Below are positions 12,535 through 23,902 of a stretch of 64,000 bases of DNA, piece by piece. The notes beneath the pieces were generated by a model that worked only from the letters and a program-made list of their open reading frames with translations, was not told the DNA's origin and searched no databases. A program made the translations under genes and the position numbers. The stretch's first letter is position 1. Every line of letters starts with the position of its first letter. Source of the stretch: Gonapodya prolifera JEL478. Its lineage: Eukaryota > Monoblepharomycota > Monoblepharidomycetes > Monoblepharidales > Gonapodyaceae. The stretch is taken from NCBI GenBank assembly GCA_001574975.1, contig KQ965735.1, positions 324,204-388,203 of the forward strand, in the 5' to 3' direction.

Positions 12535-14700
12535 TCAAATCAAAGATCCCGGTTTCTTTTTCGGAAGAGGTGGACTCGCGCGATACGCTGCAATTGCCTC
12601 TGGAGTCCTTCTCTTAACGCGAACGAAGTAATGGGGATTCTTCAGCATAAGTGTGATATACAGTCCTTGCGAAATATCCTGTCCCGGAACATCTTCGAAT
12701 TCAAACGTTCTCAGGCTAAAAATTGATATCAAAGGTCAACACGGGGCTAGAACAGCGAACCACCATAGAAACTCACAAATTCGCAATCATGATGCGGATC
12801 TCCTGCCACGCAAAGTTTTTCCCGATGCAACTCCGAGTGCCCAGTGAGAAGGGGGCGTACGCTCCAAGCTCTTCCGCGGGAGTGTCGGTGAGCCCGCCAA
12901 GTTCGGCGGGAAGGAAGCGCTCGGCGATGAAGGTGTTGGGATCCCGCCACCAAGGTCCGCGGTGCAGGCAGTAACGCTGCGATGTTAAGCCACCGACTCA
13001 GGTCCGCAGAAAGATTGTTACAAGGTGGCACCTCACTCACCGAAACGTTCACCTCGGTGCCGGCAGGCATGTAGTACGGTCCCACCATGGTCCCCTCCTG
13101 GAGAGCGACCCGTTGAAAGTCGCGGCCAGTGTTCATTCGGAGACTCTCTTTGACACACGCGTTGAACCACGGCAAGTCTTTCACGGTCGACGCGTGGAGG
13201 AGACCGGTCTTGGGATCGGGATCTGCCCGAAGTACCTCATCGATAACCTGGGATTCTGCAGTGAGCACAAAACAAAAGCATGATAGATACAGTGACAGGG
13301 TTACATACCCTGACCATATAGTGCGGATTTTGAAGCAAATCGATCATCAAAAATGACATTGCAGTGGCCGTGGAATCAGCCCCAGCGGTGAGTACGCCCA
13401 TCTGAAACAACATGAAGGCACATTTAGTTGACGGGGTCGGGGCATGTAGCGTTCCTCCTGGAAGATACAAACCATTTCGTTAACAATCTGGGAGTCTGGC
13501 AAACCGTCCTCCGAGTCCGGCATTCTCCCATCCACGAGCAAGTCAAGCACATCGTTCTTGCGTTGACCCAGTTGGCGGCGTTCCTTGATGATCTTGCGAC
13601 AAAAATCTTGGAGATACGCGAGCTTTTGTTCGGCAACCGAGTTTGAAGGAAGCGGAAGCGAGCGGAGGAGCGGGTACGACGCAGTTCGCGAGAGCCACTT
13701 GAACATGGACTCGACCATCCCGCCAACGGTTTGGTGATGACCATCCTCAACTGAATAGGTGTTACATCTTGTGAGAGAAAGTGGCGCACTCACGGGCTCG
13801 CTGAAACGCACCTGCGTGGAACGACTGATCGAACGCGGTAATTCCAATGATATCGATTCCCACACAGTGCAACAAATCCCATATATCCACTCGCTTTCCT
13901 TCCTTGATCAGGGCGTCGAGCTTCTTCTCCCCATTTCGGAAAATGATCTGCATAAGTGGTTCCATTTGCTGTATGCCAACAATGGAGAAGCGCTGGGAGA
14001 AGAAACGGCGCTTGATTTTGTGCTCCGCCTTGTCCGTTTGAACGACGAGGGCGTCTGGGTGGAGAGGACCAAAGAGCGTTTGTGCGGCTGTAGACTGTTT
14101 GGGTGGTGGTGCTGGTGTCAAGCTTCATCCGAGATGACTTCGTCAAGGGCGACCCACTTTAGGTAAGTCCTGAGTGAGCAGCACTTCTCGGGCGATTTCT
14201 GGGTCTGATGTGCGATCATGAGAGAAGAACGGTAACGATGAACAGTCACAAACGTACCAGCGACAGAAACGCTTGTGGGGCCAATCCGCACGACCGGGCT
14301 TGTATTCTTGTCAGAAACAGTCCGAGAATTGCCACGGCATAAGAATTGGGGCTCACCCATATTTGTAGTGCTGGAAGTTTCGAACCATGTGGGGGACATC
14401 ACCTCCTTGGAGGAAGTACCGCTCAAAGCCAAGCATCAGCTGAGCAAAAACATCTCGCCATCAGATAAATTGGTAATTAGCGGCTGACCGAAAGATTAAA
14501 CTCACCCCCCCAAAGACTACGTAGTAAATTTCGCCTGGTACTTTGCGGAGAGGCGACACCACGAGATACTGGTATAGAAAGACGCACCATATAGCGAGGA
14601 AAATAATAAGAAGTCCGTTCGCTGCAGCCATGCCGGGATGAGCCTTTGCGAACTCTGGCAGGAGCGCAATCTTCCCCGCAATTGCCTCGATGATCGCCAT
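12535..14700 (-). CDS. cytochrome P450 monooxygenase
   Basis: Membrane-bound haem monooxygenase that would receive electrons from NADPH-P450 reductase at the ER. The start ATG at 14700 opens an N-terminal anchor (GLLIIFLAIWCVFLYQYLVV, about 14620-14560) followed by the Pro-containing hinge SPLRKVPGE. Later exons carry VVRIGPTSVSVAG (about 14290), the I-helix oxygen-binding motif AGADSTATAMSF (about 13390-13350), the K-helix KESLR (about 13150), the PERF-like AERFLP, and the haem loop FSLGTRSCIGKNFA (about 12850-12810) with its Cys ligand. The C-terminus ends PLPKKKPGSLI at 12535. About seven introns are implied. All key residues are present, so the enzyme is probably active. Family and substrate are not assignable by eye. 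It is divergent from the neighbouring enoyl-CoA hydratase. Confidence 0.9.
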
Positions 14701-15187
14701 TCTGGAAAGGTGAATTCGGTGGACAGCAGCAGGTCTAGTATCCGACGTGATCTCTTGTCGAGGTAATATGCGACAATCCTCTGTTGAGAATTTCTTCAAA
14801 TCGGGTCGGCAAGGGTTCTTCCGGCTTGACATTGTGACCGCAGCAAGGGAGAATCGTTGTGATGGCATCCGGGGCGTTGGATACGAAAAACAAATTGATC
14901 TCCCTCAACAGCCACTCGCAACCGAAGGCGTCTACCAAGCATCCCTTTACAACTAGACACGATAGAAACGCCCAGTTAGAGCATCAGTACACCGCACGAT
15001 TCTGTTCCAAATGAATTACCCTCATACACAGTCGATTCGCGCAATTTTTTCTTTCCGGCTATTGTATTATTAGGAAGAATGGTGACTAATGTATCACATG
15101 CATGGTTAGGGAGGGGGCACTGGGCGGCAGAGAATTGAGGGAACCGACAGCAACCTCCAAACTCCGACCATTTCACACATCAACCCA
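14701..15187. promoter_or_regulatory. divergent intergenic region, P450 / enoyl-CoA hydratase
   Basis: About 490 bases separate the ATGs of two genes read in opposite directions, so both promoters must lie here. No shared operator-like repeat was found by eye. Co-regulation is an inference from arrangement only. Confidence 0.4.
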
Positions 15188-16691
15188 ATGCTGCCATCGT
15201 TTGAGGATGTGACTCTCTCAATCCCTCGCCCACATGTACTTTTGGTGACACTCAACAAACCAGACAAGAGAAACGCCGTTAACAGGCATGTCTTCGCGAT
15301 GTAGTGGATTTTTCATGCCCGTTTCACTCACTGATTCTCCATCCCCCATCAGCGCAATGGAGTGAGCAATAGAAATGGCTTTTTATGATTTGAAACTGGC
15401 TGATTCTTCGTGGCAGCCGTCATCTCGTTGCGACTTGGTGCGCTGTTGCGATTATCCGCTGTCACCACTCTAAGGTGACACTTGGACGTTTTACTTTCAA
15501 AACAACAGGGATTTCTACGAGAAAAGCGATGACCTGTGAGCCATACATGTCATCTCCGTTTCACAAACGTGCGATATTGACCCTCCCTTCAAGTTGGTGC
15601 TGTGTTGTAACCGGGGCAGGATCAGCGTTCTGTGCGGGACTTGATCTTGCAGAAATCGCAAGAATTAAATCCGTTGGACAAGCCGCTGATAGACTCTTTG
15701 GAGTTGAGTGTTTTGAACTAGCTGGGGTCGAACAAACAACAAACGAGCTTGACGTTCTTCGATTCTACAGGCTTTGCGGGGTTGACATTCAAGTCTGGTC
15801 TGAACAAACCCATTATTGCCGCTGTCAACGGCCCCGCGTACGGTGGAGGGTGCGTTAAGCTGCACTTCGCAAACAAATCGTATTCTCACTCGTGCTGCAC
15901 CTTCGCAAGATTCGAATTGGTGTTGGCGTGTGATATCATTCTATCTTCCACTGACGCACAATTTGGACTTTGGGAAGTTAAACGCGGTATAGCGCCGATT
16001 TCTGGTTGGTGTCCCATGCGTGAGAGTTCAAACCGCAAGCTTACTGAAATGTAACATCAGGAGGGGCTGTTCACCTGCCTCGTGTCATTGGGTGCGAACT
16101 GTGTTTCGTCACAACACCATTTATCGTCCTAACCTCAGCATAGATACCACAACGCCATGCTCGTCATGCTCACGGGTCGCAACTACACCGCCACCGAAAT
16201 GAAGGATTTCGGATTAGTGCAGACCATTGTCGAACCCGAATCTCTCCTCAATACGGCGCTTGCACTGGCGGAAGAGATCGCGGGCAATTCACCGGACGGA
16301 GTGAGAGTTGCAAAGGCGTGCGCGAAAGTCGGGCTGGAGCTTGGGTGGGACAGAGCCAACGTCGATGCGCTCCTGGTACCTGAGGTGAGCGTGGAGCGCG
16401 ACCTCAACCTTGCTGTGCTTACCAAGAGACGCATGGCAGGTCGCTGCGATGTTCGCCGGGTCCAACATTCGTGAAGGTGTACGCGCGTTCAAAGAAAAGC
16501 GTCCGCCGTCTTGGAGCCCGCCGCTCGACACTCAGTCGTGGACCGTTTGGACAATGGGATGTGGTCTTTGGTCATTGAGCAAATGGGCGGCGTTGACGCG
16601 TGGCACCACGACAACGGGCATATTCGTCGGTGGGTCTCTTGCAGCAGCAGCTGTTGCTTTGTACGTAGCAAAAACCGGGCGGCGTCGCTGA
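15188..16691 (+). CDS. enoyl-CoA hydratase/isomerase with C-terminal membrane tail
   Basis: Crotonase-fold enzyme acting on acyl-CoA, most likely hydrating 2-enoyl-CoA. The start ATG at 15188 gives LLVTLNKPDKRNAVN, the usual N-terminal strand. The frame then needs a GC...AG intron (donor GCATGT at about 15287, acceptor CATCAG) to reach SAMD. Later exons show the oxyanion-hole segments VVTGAGSAFCAGLDLAEI (15600-15655) and IIAAVNGPAYGGG (15810-15850). They also show the substrate region LACDIILSSTDAQFG, and LTGRNYTATEMKDFGLV (16170-16220). The last exon ends the crotonase fold at AFKEKRPPSW but stays open for about 60 codons. It finishes with GIFVGGSLAAAAVALYVAKT and a final GRRR, which looks like a tail anchor. 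The usual family ends near the KEKR motif. Exon borders near 15480-15600 are uncertain. Confidence 0.8.
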
Positions 16692-16797
16692 GGGCTGGAA
16701 CTCAAACCATGTGACATTACTCAAAGAAAATATACATATTGAAAGGAATTTGAAGAAGAAATTGGAGCTCTTCGACCATTTGCAGAATGTTGGAATA

Positions 16798-18233
16798 TCA
16801 TGAGGATGGAGCAGTCCCGATCGGTTCTGCTGCAGTGGCTATGTTCGGGTCAAGCCGGTTCAACTTCTCAACAACCGGAGCGGTGGGATCATCACACGCC
16901 CTACTCTCCCATGTTTTCACCTTCTGTTCTCGCTGACGTTGAATTTCAGCTTCAATCTCCGCCATCAACTTCTCGACATCTCTTCTCCGTCTTTCCACCT
17001 GAGCTTCCTGCCGTTCGACATCGCGGGTGTGCCGGTCCCATTCCTCCAAGACCTCCATTTCACGCCGCTCCGCGACCCTGAGCGCTTCTTCGGCATACCA
17101 TAACACCTGCTCTTGCACTGATAACGGATTCCGTGCTGGATCTATTGAGAACTTGCCCGCGGTATCCCGAAACACCGGAATAGGTGTCCGCTTTGAGTTG
17201 TATGGGTCAGGATGCAGCTGAGCGGAAAAGCTTAATGACTCGCGAAGCTCCCTGGCTTCGCCAGCCTTGTCGATACAGACTTTGCGGGATGTGCGGGTGG
17301 CTTCACGAGCGACTTCGAGCTGGGTTGCGATGTCCGATTGCCGCTTAAGCGCTGAGGCAAGACGTGTTTTGGCCTGAGCAACTGCTCGAATAGCGAGTCG
17401 AGAACGCCCCATGAGCTCGTCCAAGGGTCTGTGATGGTTGTCCGCTCCAAGGGGGACTAGGCGCACCACAGGCCTACTTGGTGATTCTGGATTCGTGTGA
17501 GAGGTTTGAAATTTGTCGAGGGTAGCGGTGTTGAGTGGAGGGATTTGTGGCGAGTGTGGGGAAGGTGGCGTTGCGGGGGAAGTGGCGTTGCTAGTAGATG
17601 AGGTTGGGGTGGGCTTGTCAATGGAACGGCTGTCGTTAACTCCTCGGTGGTCAGAAGAGCTGGCCTTAACTCACCAGTAACGGGGATGTCGTGTCTTCTT
17701 TTGACGCAACTGATGTTCCATTTGTGGAAAGAGCTCCTGGGGAGCTCAACTGCGCACCAATTCGTTGAGTCGCGGCAAGTGAAGCTTGATAAATTGCTTG
17801 CCGAAACCCAGCTCGTTCGAGCCCGGACCTTCCCATACTGGAATGCTGAACAAGCTTAGTGTAGAGATATGATTGAACAATAAATGTCCAAGTGTGTCGA
17901 GAATCGAGAGTTTATGATCAATCACGAACAGGCACGGGTTTTTATCGAGGTGAAACTCACTTTGGATCCAATCTTTGCTCTTCTTTTCCCAAAGTTAAGT
18001 GGTGTTCCGGCAGGGTGGGTGAAATCAGTTGCCCTTGTGATATCGGCGCTTGCGACATCCGGTAGGGAAATCCCAGTATCAAATTGAAAGAAAGGGGGAG
18101 TAGATAAGTCATTCGCATAGAAGTGCTCCATGCTCATGATCGGGCAGGGAGGCAAGACGAAATTGTCACAGATTGAGGGAACCTTTTCGCGCCTTTGACC
18201 AGATTTGGTCACTGGCCCAAAACTTGCCCGCAT
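16798..18233 (-). CDS. coiled-coil protein, related to the 1.4-4.9 kb gene
   Basis: Unrecognised family. The start ATG at 18233 opens an exon of about 93 codons ending ...KRRAKIGSK at a GTGAGT donor. A second exon follows (about 17850-17670, Ser/Thr-rich, acceptor TTCAG, donor GTGAGT), then the last exon from about 17640. This begins Pro/Ser-rich and enters RLVPLGADNHHRPLDELMG followed by Arg/Glu/Lys heptads, that is, coiled coil to about residue 300. The PLG..(D)xHR.(I/L)DE(I/L)MGR core and following helices match the C-terminal module of the gene at 1412-4920, so the two are related through this part; their N-termini differ. Its 3' end lies about 100 bases from the hydratase stop (convergent). 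The coiled coil suggests a scaffold role, but this is inference. Confidence 0.6.
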
Positions 18234-18380
18234 TCGACCAACAAGAGCTCATGTGTGGAAACAAAAAGGAAGCACATAATTACTATATCTACATAAATAC
18301 GTCTATCGAATCGAGAATTGCGAAATAGATGGTGTGGTGTCACGTAGCCTTGCAATAGAATACAATACTTCAACCGTCAC

Positions 18381-21300
18381 GGTCTGCTCCCAACTGACCC
18401 AGTACGAGAGACAGAAGCGGGAAATCCCCGCTTGTCTTTAGGCTTCGCCTTGAACAAGGTTTTAATCCCGCCCCAGACAACCTTCACGCCCGATCCAACA
18501 CTGCTGCTTATCGACACGCGATCTGCGAAGCTCTGCCGACTGACGCTCCGATCACCCATGTGATGATGGTGCCCTGACGCGATGGTACTCGGCGTCGTTG
18601 GTCGGGCTCTCTCAAAGACGCTCAGGCGGCTGACGGGCCTCGGGGAGGCAGGATGGTCACCTCGACGCGCAGATTGAGCAGCAGCAGAGCGTTGTGGGCT
18701 CTGCCCACCGAGTGTCCATATTCCGCTACGTCGGTGCGGCGACGCGGGAGCCGAACGGGCGGAAAGGGATGACCCTACACTGCGAGTGTCCCCCTTTCGT
18801 GGAGTGGCTCCAGGAAGCCGTAGACAGTCGCTACATCGCAGAGCCAAGTTAGGTTGAATGAGAGCTGTCCAAATAAATCGCACAGACACACTCACGCCGG
18901 AAACCGACCATACTCCCCCGTTTCCAAGCTCAATCCTTCCACCCAGCCATCAAAGGAAACCTCGACCGGTGCCACCATGCTCCCAGCTGTCAGTGAGAGT
19001 TCACCCTCTACCCGTAGTTCGAACTGGCGTGATGAAACCTTCGATTTAGCAACGACATTTATCTCAAAAAACGAAGTTCCAAACGTACACTTTCTTCGAC
19101 GAGTAGGTGGCGGCCCCTGTACGGTACGTTCTTCATGTTGAAGATGCCTTGAGACTCGGCAATGCTTTTATAGAACGGATGAACCTGTCGAGCATTCAAA
19201 ATGAGAGGACGGGTCTCCATCGTCACACAACTTGGAAGTTGGCCCTCACACGATCGTTCATAGCGTGCGACTTCTTCATACTATCCGTGTCCGATCGAAG
19301 AGTAATGGACGTCTGGCGATCGGCGATGGTGATGGAGGACGATTCCGAGTCGAGCCGTTTTCCATTCGAGTCTCGTGCAAAATCGTGTGCCGAAAGGCCC
19401 GGAGACGGCGCAGCGCGGAGGGACGTCCTTTGACGCGGGGAAACCCCAGATTATTTACCTGCATCTGCACCTTGAAGCACACGCCCACAACTTACTTTAT
19501 CTGCTCCAGCTCCGTGACAATGTACGAGAACGTTGGCCGCATCGACGGGTCCTGGTGCCAGCACCGATGGATCAAAACCCTTAGCGCGGGCGGGAGGGGC
19601 AGCTCGTCGATGTGCGGTCGATGGCCTTGCTTGACAACGTGGTACACCAAGGCGTAGGCCGGAACCCCATCAAACGGGACCTTGCGCGACCATATCTTTT
19701 TGACCCGCAATAGCAGATCGTGAACAAAAGGCGGGTGTGTGCAGGGTAGTACGACGACGACAATCACCTCGTAGCACAACATCGCAAACGCGTAGGCGTC
19801 CCCGCTTTGGGTCGGCTCGTCGCCTGCGGCAGCAAGGCGCTCGGGCGGGATGGCGACCAATCGTCGAGGATCTGGTTTACCGGATCTGCGCGACGTGAGA
19901 GCCCTTAGTCGCACAAAACCCCAGTCTGCAACTGCGGCGTGCCCCGCGTCTGTGATGAGCACGTTGGATGAGGTCAGCGATCCGTGGACGATCCCGCGCC
20001 GGTGGAGGAATGAGATTCCTTGGGCGACGTGGGAGATCTGGCACGTACACATCAGAGAGAAAGTGAACCAGGCATGGCATTTGGCACGACGCGTGACACT
20101 CACCAGCTCGATTTTGTCCGTGTCAGGGTGAGATCTGAGGTAGTCGCTGAGATTTCCGTTGCGGCACAGATCCGAAAGGAGGAACGGTCGTTCCGTGTCC
20201 AGACAGCCGCCCCGCAACGTCATGACGTTCGGGTGATGGAGCCGCGCCCACGACTCAATCTCTCCGGAGAGATCCTAGGAGAGCAAAAGAAGTCCCGAAT
20301 TGAGCCAAGGAACGCACCTCCGCGTGGTCGCTTTCAAGAGCAAGAGCACGTACATCAAAGTCGACTTCCCTCCGTCCGATATTGAGCTTCTTGACACAGA
20401 CCGGTCGAGGTGCGCCCTTGCAAAAGCCCTTATATACCTCACCGAACGAACCTCCCCCGACGTACCGCTCCACAAGGACTGTTTGCGGGTTGAGGCACCA
20501 TGGCGGCTGACCGGGCATTTTCAGGGGTTGTTTCCCCAGATGAGACGACGTGTTGTCCAACAGCGACTCGATGTGCCGCAGTAGTTCCCGGTCTGCGGGC
20601 TCGAGCGTCTCGAGGTACATGTTGAAGTCGTGCATGTCGGCTTGCACGTCGGCGGCGTCTTCGGCTTCCCAGAGCGATATGTCCAGCTGCGAAGGAATGG
20701 CAGTCAAGCCCACGAACGAGCGCGATACGCGACACGGACAGAAAAAATGGACGCCGATCGCACGCACCTGTAAGTCGCAGTGCATGTAGTACAATCGATC
20801 ATTTAGTTCCCGGACAGCAATCAACATTTCGGTTTGGAACGGCACACGTGAGAGCGTCCGATCCGTCGCCAGGAGGGTCACACAGGCCTTTATATCCTGC
20901 AGCACGCTACAACGAGCAGCATAGAACGGTAAGCCTTGTTCGTGTCCCAAAAGACCACACGTCTAGCGGTATGTAATCGACTTCCGCTCCGCGTGGATCA
21001 TTCGCCTCCAGCGGACAGCTCCGGTCCGCTCCGCGAGATTTTCCGCGTCGCGACTCACTCGCCTCCGGCGGACTCCTCGGTCAGCACTTTGTGCTTAGGC
21101 CTCCGGTTCGCTCCACGGGTGATTCGCCTGCGGAGGAGGAACACGCTCTGCGTGGGACATTCACCTCGGTCGGCGCTATCGCACCTAGGCCTCGGAGTCC
21201 TCCCTCCGATCGCACTGCTCGCACTGGTCGGACCACTCACCTCCCAAAATCCGCCAGCAAGTTCTCAAACTCCGCCCCAACTCTCGCGGCATGCCCCGAT

Positions 21301-21449
21301 ATCCTGAGCGTCGCCGCAACGCTATCATTGACTGCGGTCGAGCGAGCGACGAGCCTGTTGCATCTGTTTCTGTTCTGGTCGAGTGTGGATATGTCCTGTG
21401 CTATTTTCAGCAGGGTCAGCGAGATGGCGGCGGCGTGGGGCGAATCCAT
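18381..21449 (-). CDS. kinase-like protein lacking catalytic Asp: helical N-terminus, TKL-type pseudokinase, SH3
   Basis: The chosen start ATG is 21449. Residues 1-160 are helical and split by a 334-base intron (20907-21240). The kinase-like domain follows: Gly loop YVGGGSFGEVYKG (about 20470), VCVKKL with the ATP-anchoring Lys, and EIESWARLHHPNVM with the helix-C Glu. The catalytic loop reads IVHGSLTSSNVLI (20010-19970), so the HRD Asp is Ser and the following Lys is Thr. The DFG site reads VADWGF, keeping its Asp. After TELEQIK an in-frame intron (GTAAGT...CAAAG) leads to a Ser-rich exon, then an SH3 domain (ELRVEGELSLTAG, FDGWVEGLSLETGEYGRFPA, about 19050-18890), then a Ser/Arg tail. Tyrosine-kinase-like by its sequence style. 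It is probably a signalling scaffold or switch, not an active kinase. The N-terminal helices resemble MLKL/HeLo-like bundles in position only. Confidence 0.75.
20907..21240 (-). repeat. GC-rich hairpin-bearing repeat filling an intron of the kinase-like gene
   Basis: This 334-base intron is several times longer than its neighbours. On the sense strand it carries copies of a GGAGGCGA(A/G)TGA core (near 21001-21015, 21058-21072 and 21121-21135 as reverse complement) with CGCGGAGCGGA beside them, plus short hairpins such as AAGCACAAAGTGCT. The same core occurs, in the same sense orientation, in the intron at 24620-24934, and a partial match occurs at 40837-40978. Confidence 0.55.
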
Positions 21450-21773
21450 CGCAGGGGAGAAAGTGGAGGGAGGTGGGAAGGGGAGAAGGTCGGTGCTGTG
21501 CGAGGAAGTGGTGGGAAGTGGATGAAGAGGACTGTTCAAGCCGTGGTGGGTCGAAAGGGCAGGCGGGAGGGATAAGGTGAGCGCCGTACCGAGCGAGAGA
21601 CTAGCGAAAAAAACTCACCAGGTCGAAATCACACGGCAGCAGTCATTGGCTCAGCAGTTTTTGATCGAACGGGGTCAAAGAGGGGCTCCGACGTGGATAA
21701 ATTCAAGCTGGCTAAATTTCGATTACCAAGTTGAACTGCGAAATTCTGGGCTACTTTTCCTGCAAAAACACCA
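21450..21773. promoter_or_regulatory. divergent intergenic region, kinase-like gene / glycosylase
   Basis: About 320 bases between divergent start codons, so both promoters are expected here. Purine-rich on the plus strand (GGAGGTGGGAAGG type). No recognised factor site. Confidence 0.35.
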
Positions 21774-23543
21774 ATGGAACCAGGATTGGAGCCCTCAACA
21801 CCGCGGCGATCTCCCCGTTCAGTCAGGTGCTCAAACGTCTAGCGATTCCTATCCAAACCTCTACTGATCTTCGTTTCTGAACTCCCAAGCTCTCTCAAGC
21901 GAACCTACGTCGAATTCCCCGTACCAGAGACACCCAAACGTCGCAAAAGACCTACAAATGAGACGACAGTGGCGGCGGATGCGGAAACACCGTCTCGGCG
22001 GGCGAGATCCGAACCCGTGAGAGATGAAGGTTCTACGGCAACGGCACCCGGGCCTGCGAATGTGGTAGCGACGACCGTCATCGTCAAGATGAGCGAAGAT
22101 CATCCGCATGTAGCACACCCTGCCGTGGAATTCTTTAGCACGTACGTCCCTGTCCCGTCGTGTCCCGTGTCGCAACATTTCAAGTTTATGCGCTCCCACT
22201 CACCACTCATCACCGTCCCCGTCCCCACGCACACCACCACAGAGTCGACCCCGCCCTGCACTCCATCATCTCCCGCTCCCCCGCTCCCTGCTCTCTTCTG
22301 GATCCCGTCGACGGGTCCCCCAACACGTTCCGCTCGCTCGTCCGCGCAATCATATACCAGCAGTTGTCCGGCGCGGTCGCGGGCAAGATCTTGCGGCGGT
22401 TCGTGAACTTGTTTGTGGAGCACAAGGACGGGAAGAAGGGCGTGGATGCGATTGATGAGGATTGGAGCGACGTGAGTGAACCGCCGTGCTCGTGCACGTG
22501 CGTGTATTGCGCTTTGGGTGCGACGTTCATGTCCCCCTGCACCCGCACCCGCACGCGCACCCGTGTCGCCCTCCCCAGCGCAACCCCCCCCACTTTCCCA
22601 CCCCCTCTCTCGTCGCCTCCTCCACGCACGCGACACTTCTCTCGTGCGGCCTCTCCAACAACAAGGCCGCCTTCATCCTCGGGCTTGCGGAGCGGTACGC
22701 GGATGGAAGGTTGTCGGACGACGTGTTGGTGGGGAAGAGTGAGGAACAAGTGAGGGAGGCTCTGAGGGGCGTGAAAGGGGTGGGGCCGTGGACGCAGGAT
22801 ATGTGTTAGTGGTGCCGTTTTTGTTTTTGTTTTTTCGGGGGAGAATGACCTCTCCAACTGAAATCTGCTCTGCTATCTTATGCCCTCCGTCATTTCAATT
22901 CTGCTCTTGCCCTCGACGAATGAATTCTGCTTCGTAGTCCTGATGTTCGACTTGAAGCTTCCAGACATTCTTCCTGTTGGCGGTACGTGGAATGTCATGT
23001 ATCTCTTTGTGCGGCCCCCCGTGTGACGTGTGACTCCAACCCACCAACCCCGACGCGCGCTCAATCTGTCACCCGTCGTCATCAAAGACCTGGCCGTGCG
23101 AAAAGCATTCGCCAAGCACTTTAATCTCCGCGGCCCCATCAAGATTCCAAGTGCACCCACGGGATGCACGGACGATGAAGACGACGAAGACGAAGGCGCA
23201 GATGCGGACGCAGATGCACCTATTCCTGCCACTCCCTCTACCCCATCAGCCAAGAAGAAACCCCAACCTAAGGCCAAGGCCAAACCCAAAGCCAAGGCCA
23301 AGCCCAAGGTGGAACGCACGCGGGACGGGCTGTACTTACCGACGGCGGAGGAGATGGAGCATCTGGCGGAGAAGTGGCGGCCGTGGCGGAGCGTCGGGAG
23401 TTATTGTGAGCATGAAATCTTATTTGTGCGTGCCGGGTTGTATACATAATGTGACCCCATCCCTGCCTCTCCCGCCCCCCCCCTCCTCAACCCCTCAATG
23501 AAAAGATATGTGGAGACTTCTGGAGACTGAGTTGATGGGATAA
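21774..23543 (+). CDS. MAG1: DNA-3-methyladenine glycosylase (HhH-GPD)
   Basis: Base-excision repair enzyme that removes alkylated purines such as 3-methyladenine from DNA in the nucleus. After a basic, probably disordered N-terminus (PETPKRRKRPTNE), the glycosylase domain begins SPNTFRSLVRAIIYQQLSG (22320-22370) and continues LSNNKAAFILGLAERYADG. The helix-hairpin-helix GVKGVGPWTQDM (22770-22805) follows, and after an intron ILPVGDLAVRKAF, whose Asp is the catalytic residue. A linker holds alternating Lys/Pro/Ala repeats (about 23250-23310). The final exon joins TAEEMEHLAEKWRPWRSVGS to YYMWRLLETELMG with stop at 23543. Fold order and catalytic Asp are intact. The 5' exon and start are uncertain; 21774 is the best ATG but its splice to the next exon does not resolve cleanly. 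Confidence 0.85.
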
Positions 23544-23902
23544 GGCGTTATAGATTGTGAAAGGGGTGTGATAGGGGTGGGAAGTGAAGGCTGTGTGAGC
23601 GAGACGAGAAACCTTATTTGAATGAAAAAAGCTAGAGTTTATCGCGAAAATGGGGAAAGGGTGAGCGAAGTCGGGGCGAGAACGTCGCCTGAACTAAATG
23701 TACGAATGTGAACGGTTCGCGATGCGCAGCTCATGTCGTCCCGAAATGGGTGATGATGTGGTGGTTTCCCTGGATTTGCGGCAGATGTGGCGTTGCCCAG
23801 CACCAGATGCGCCCCTGACCGCCACACGCACCTTGCTTCCGCTTCGGTCGCACTCTCGCTTCTCCCGCTCCCTCCTTCACCCACCCGTCTCCCCCCTCCG
23901 CA
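23544..23902. promoter_or_regulatory. intergenic, glucanase upstream region
   Basis: About 360 bases before the secreted glucanase ATG. The last 80 bases are pyrimidine-rich (CTTCTCCCGCTCCCTCC type), a common fungal core-promoter feature. Nothing else seen. Confidence 0.4.

Noticed and set aside
17461-17469. Start of the second coiled-coil gene at 17469
   Set aside because: The codon there is GTG inside an exon that continues upstream in frame; a true ATG with a splice chain lies at 18233.
22210-22857. Long minus-strand open frame over the glycosylase gene
   Set aside because: It is the antisense shadow of the GC-rich glycosylase exons and introns; no domain, and the plus strand encodes the HhH-GPD motifs.
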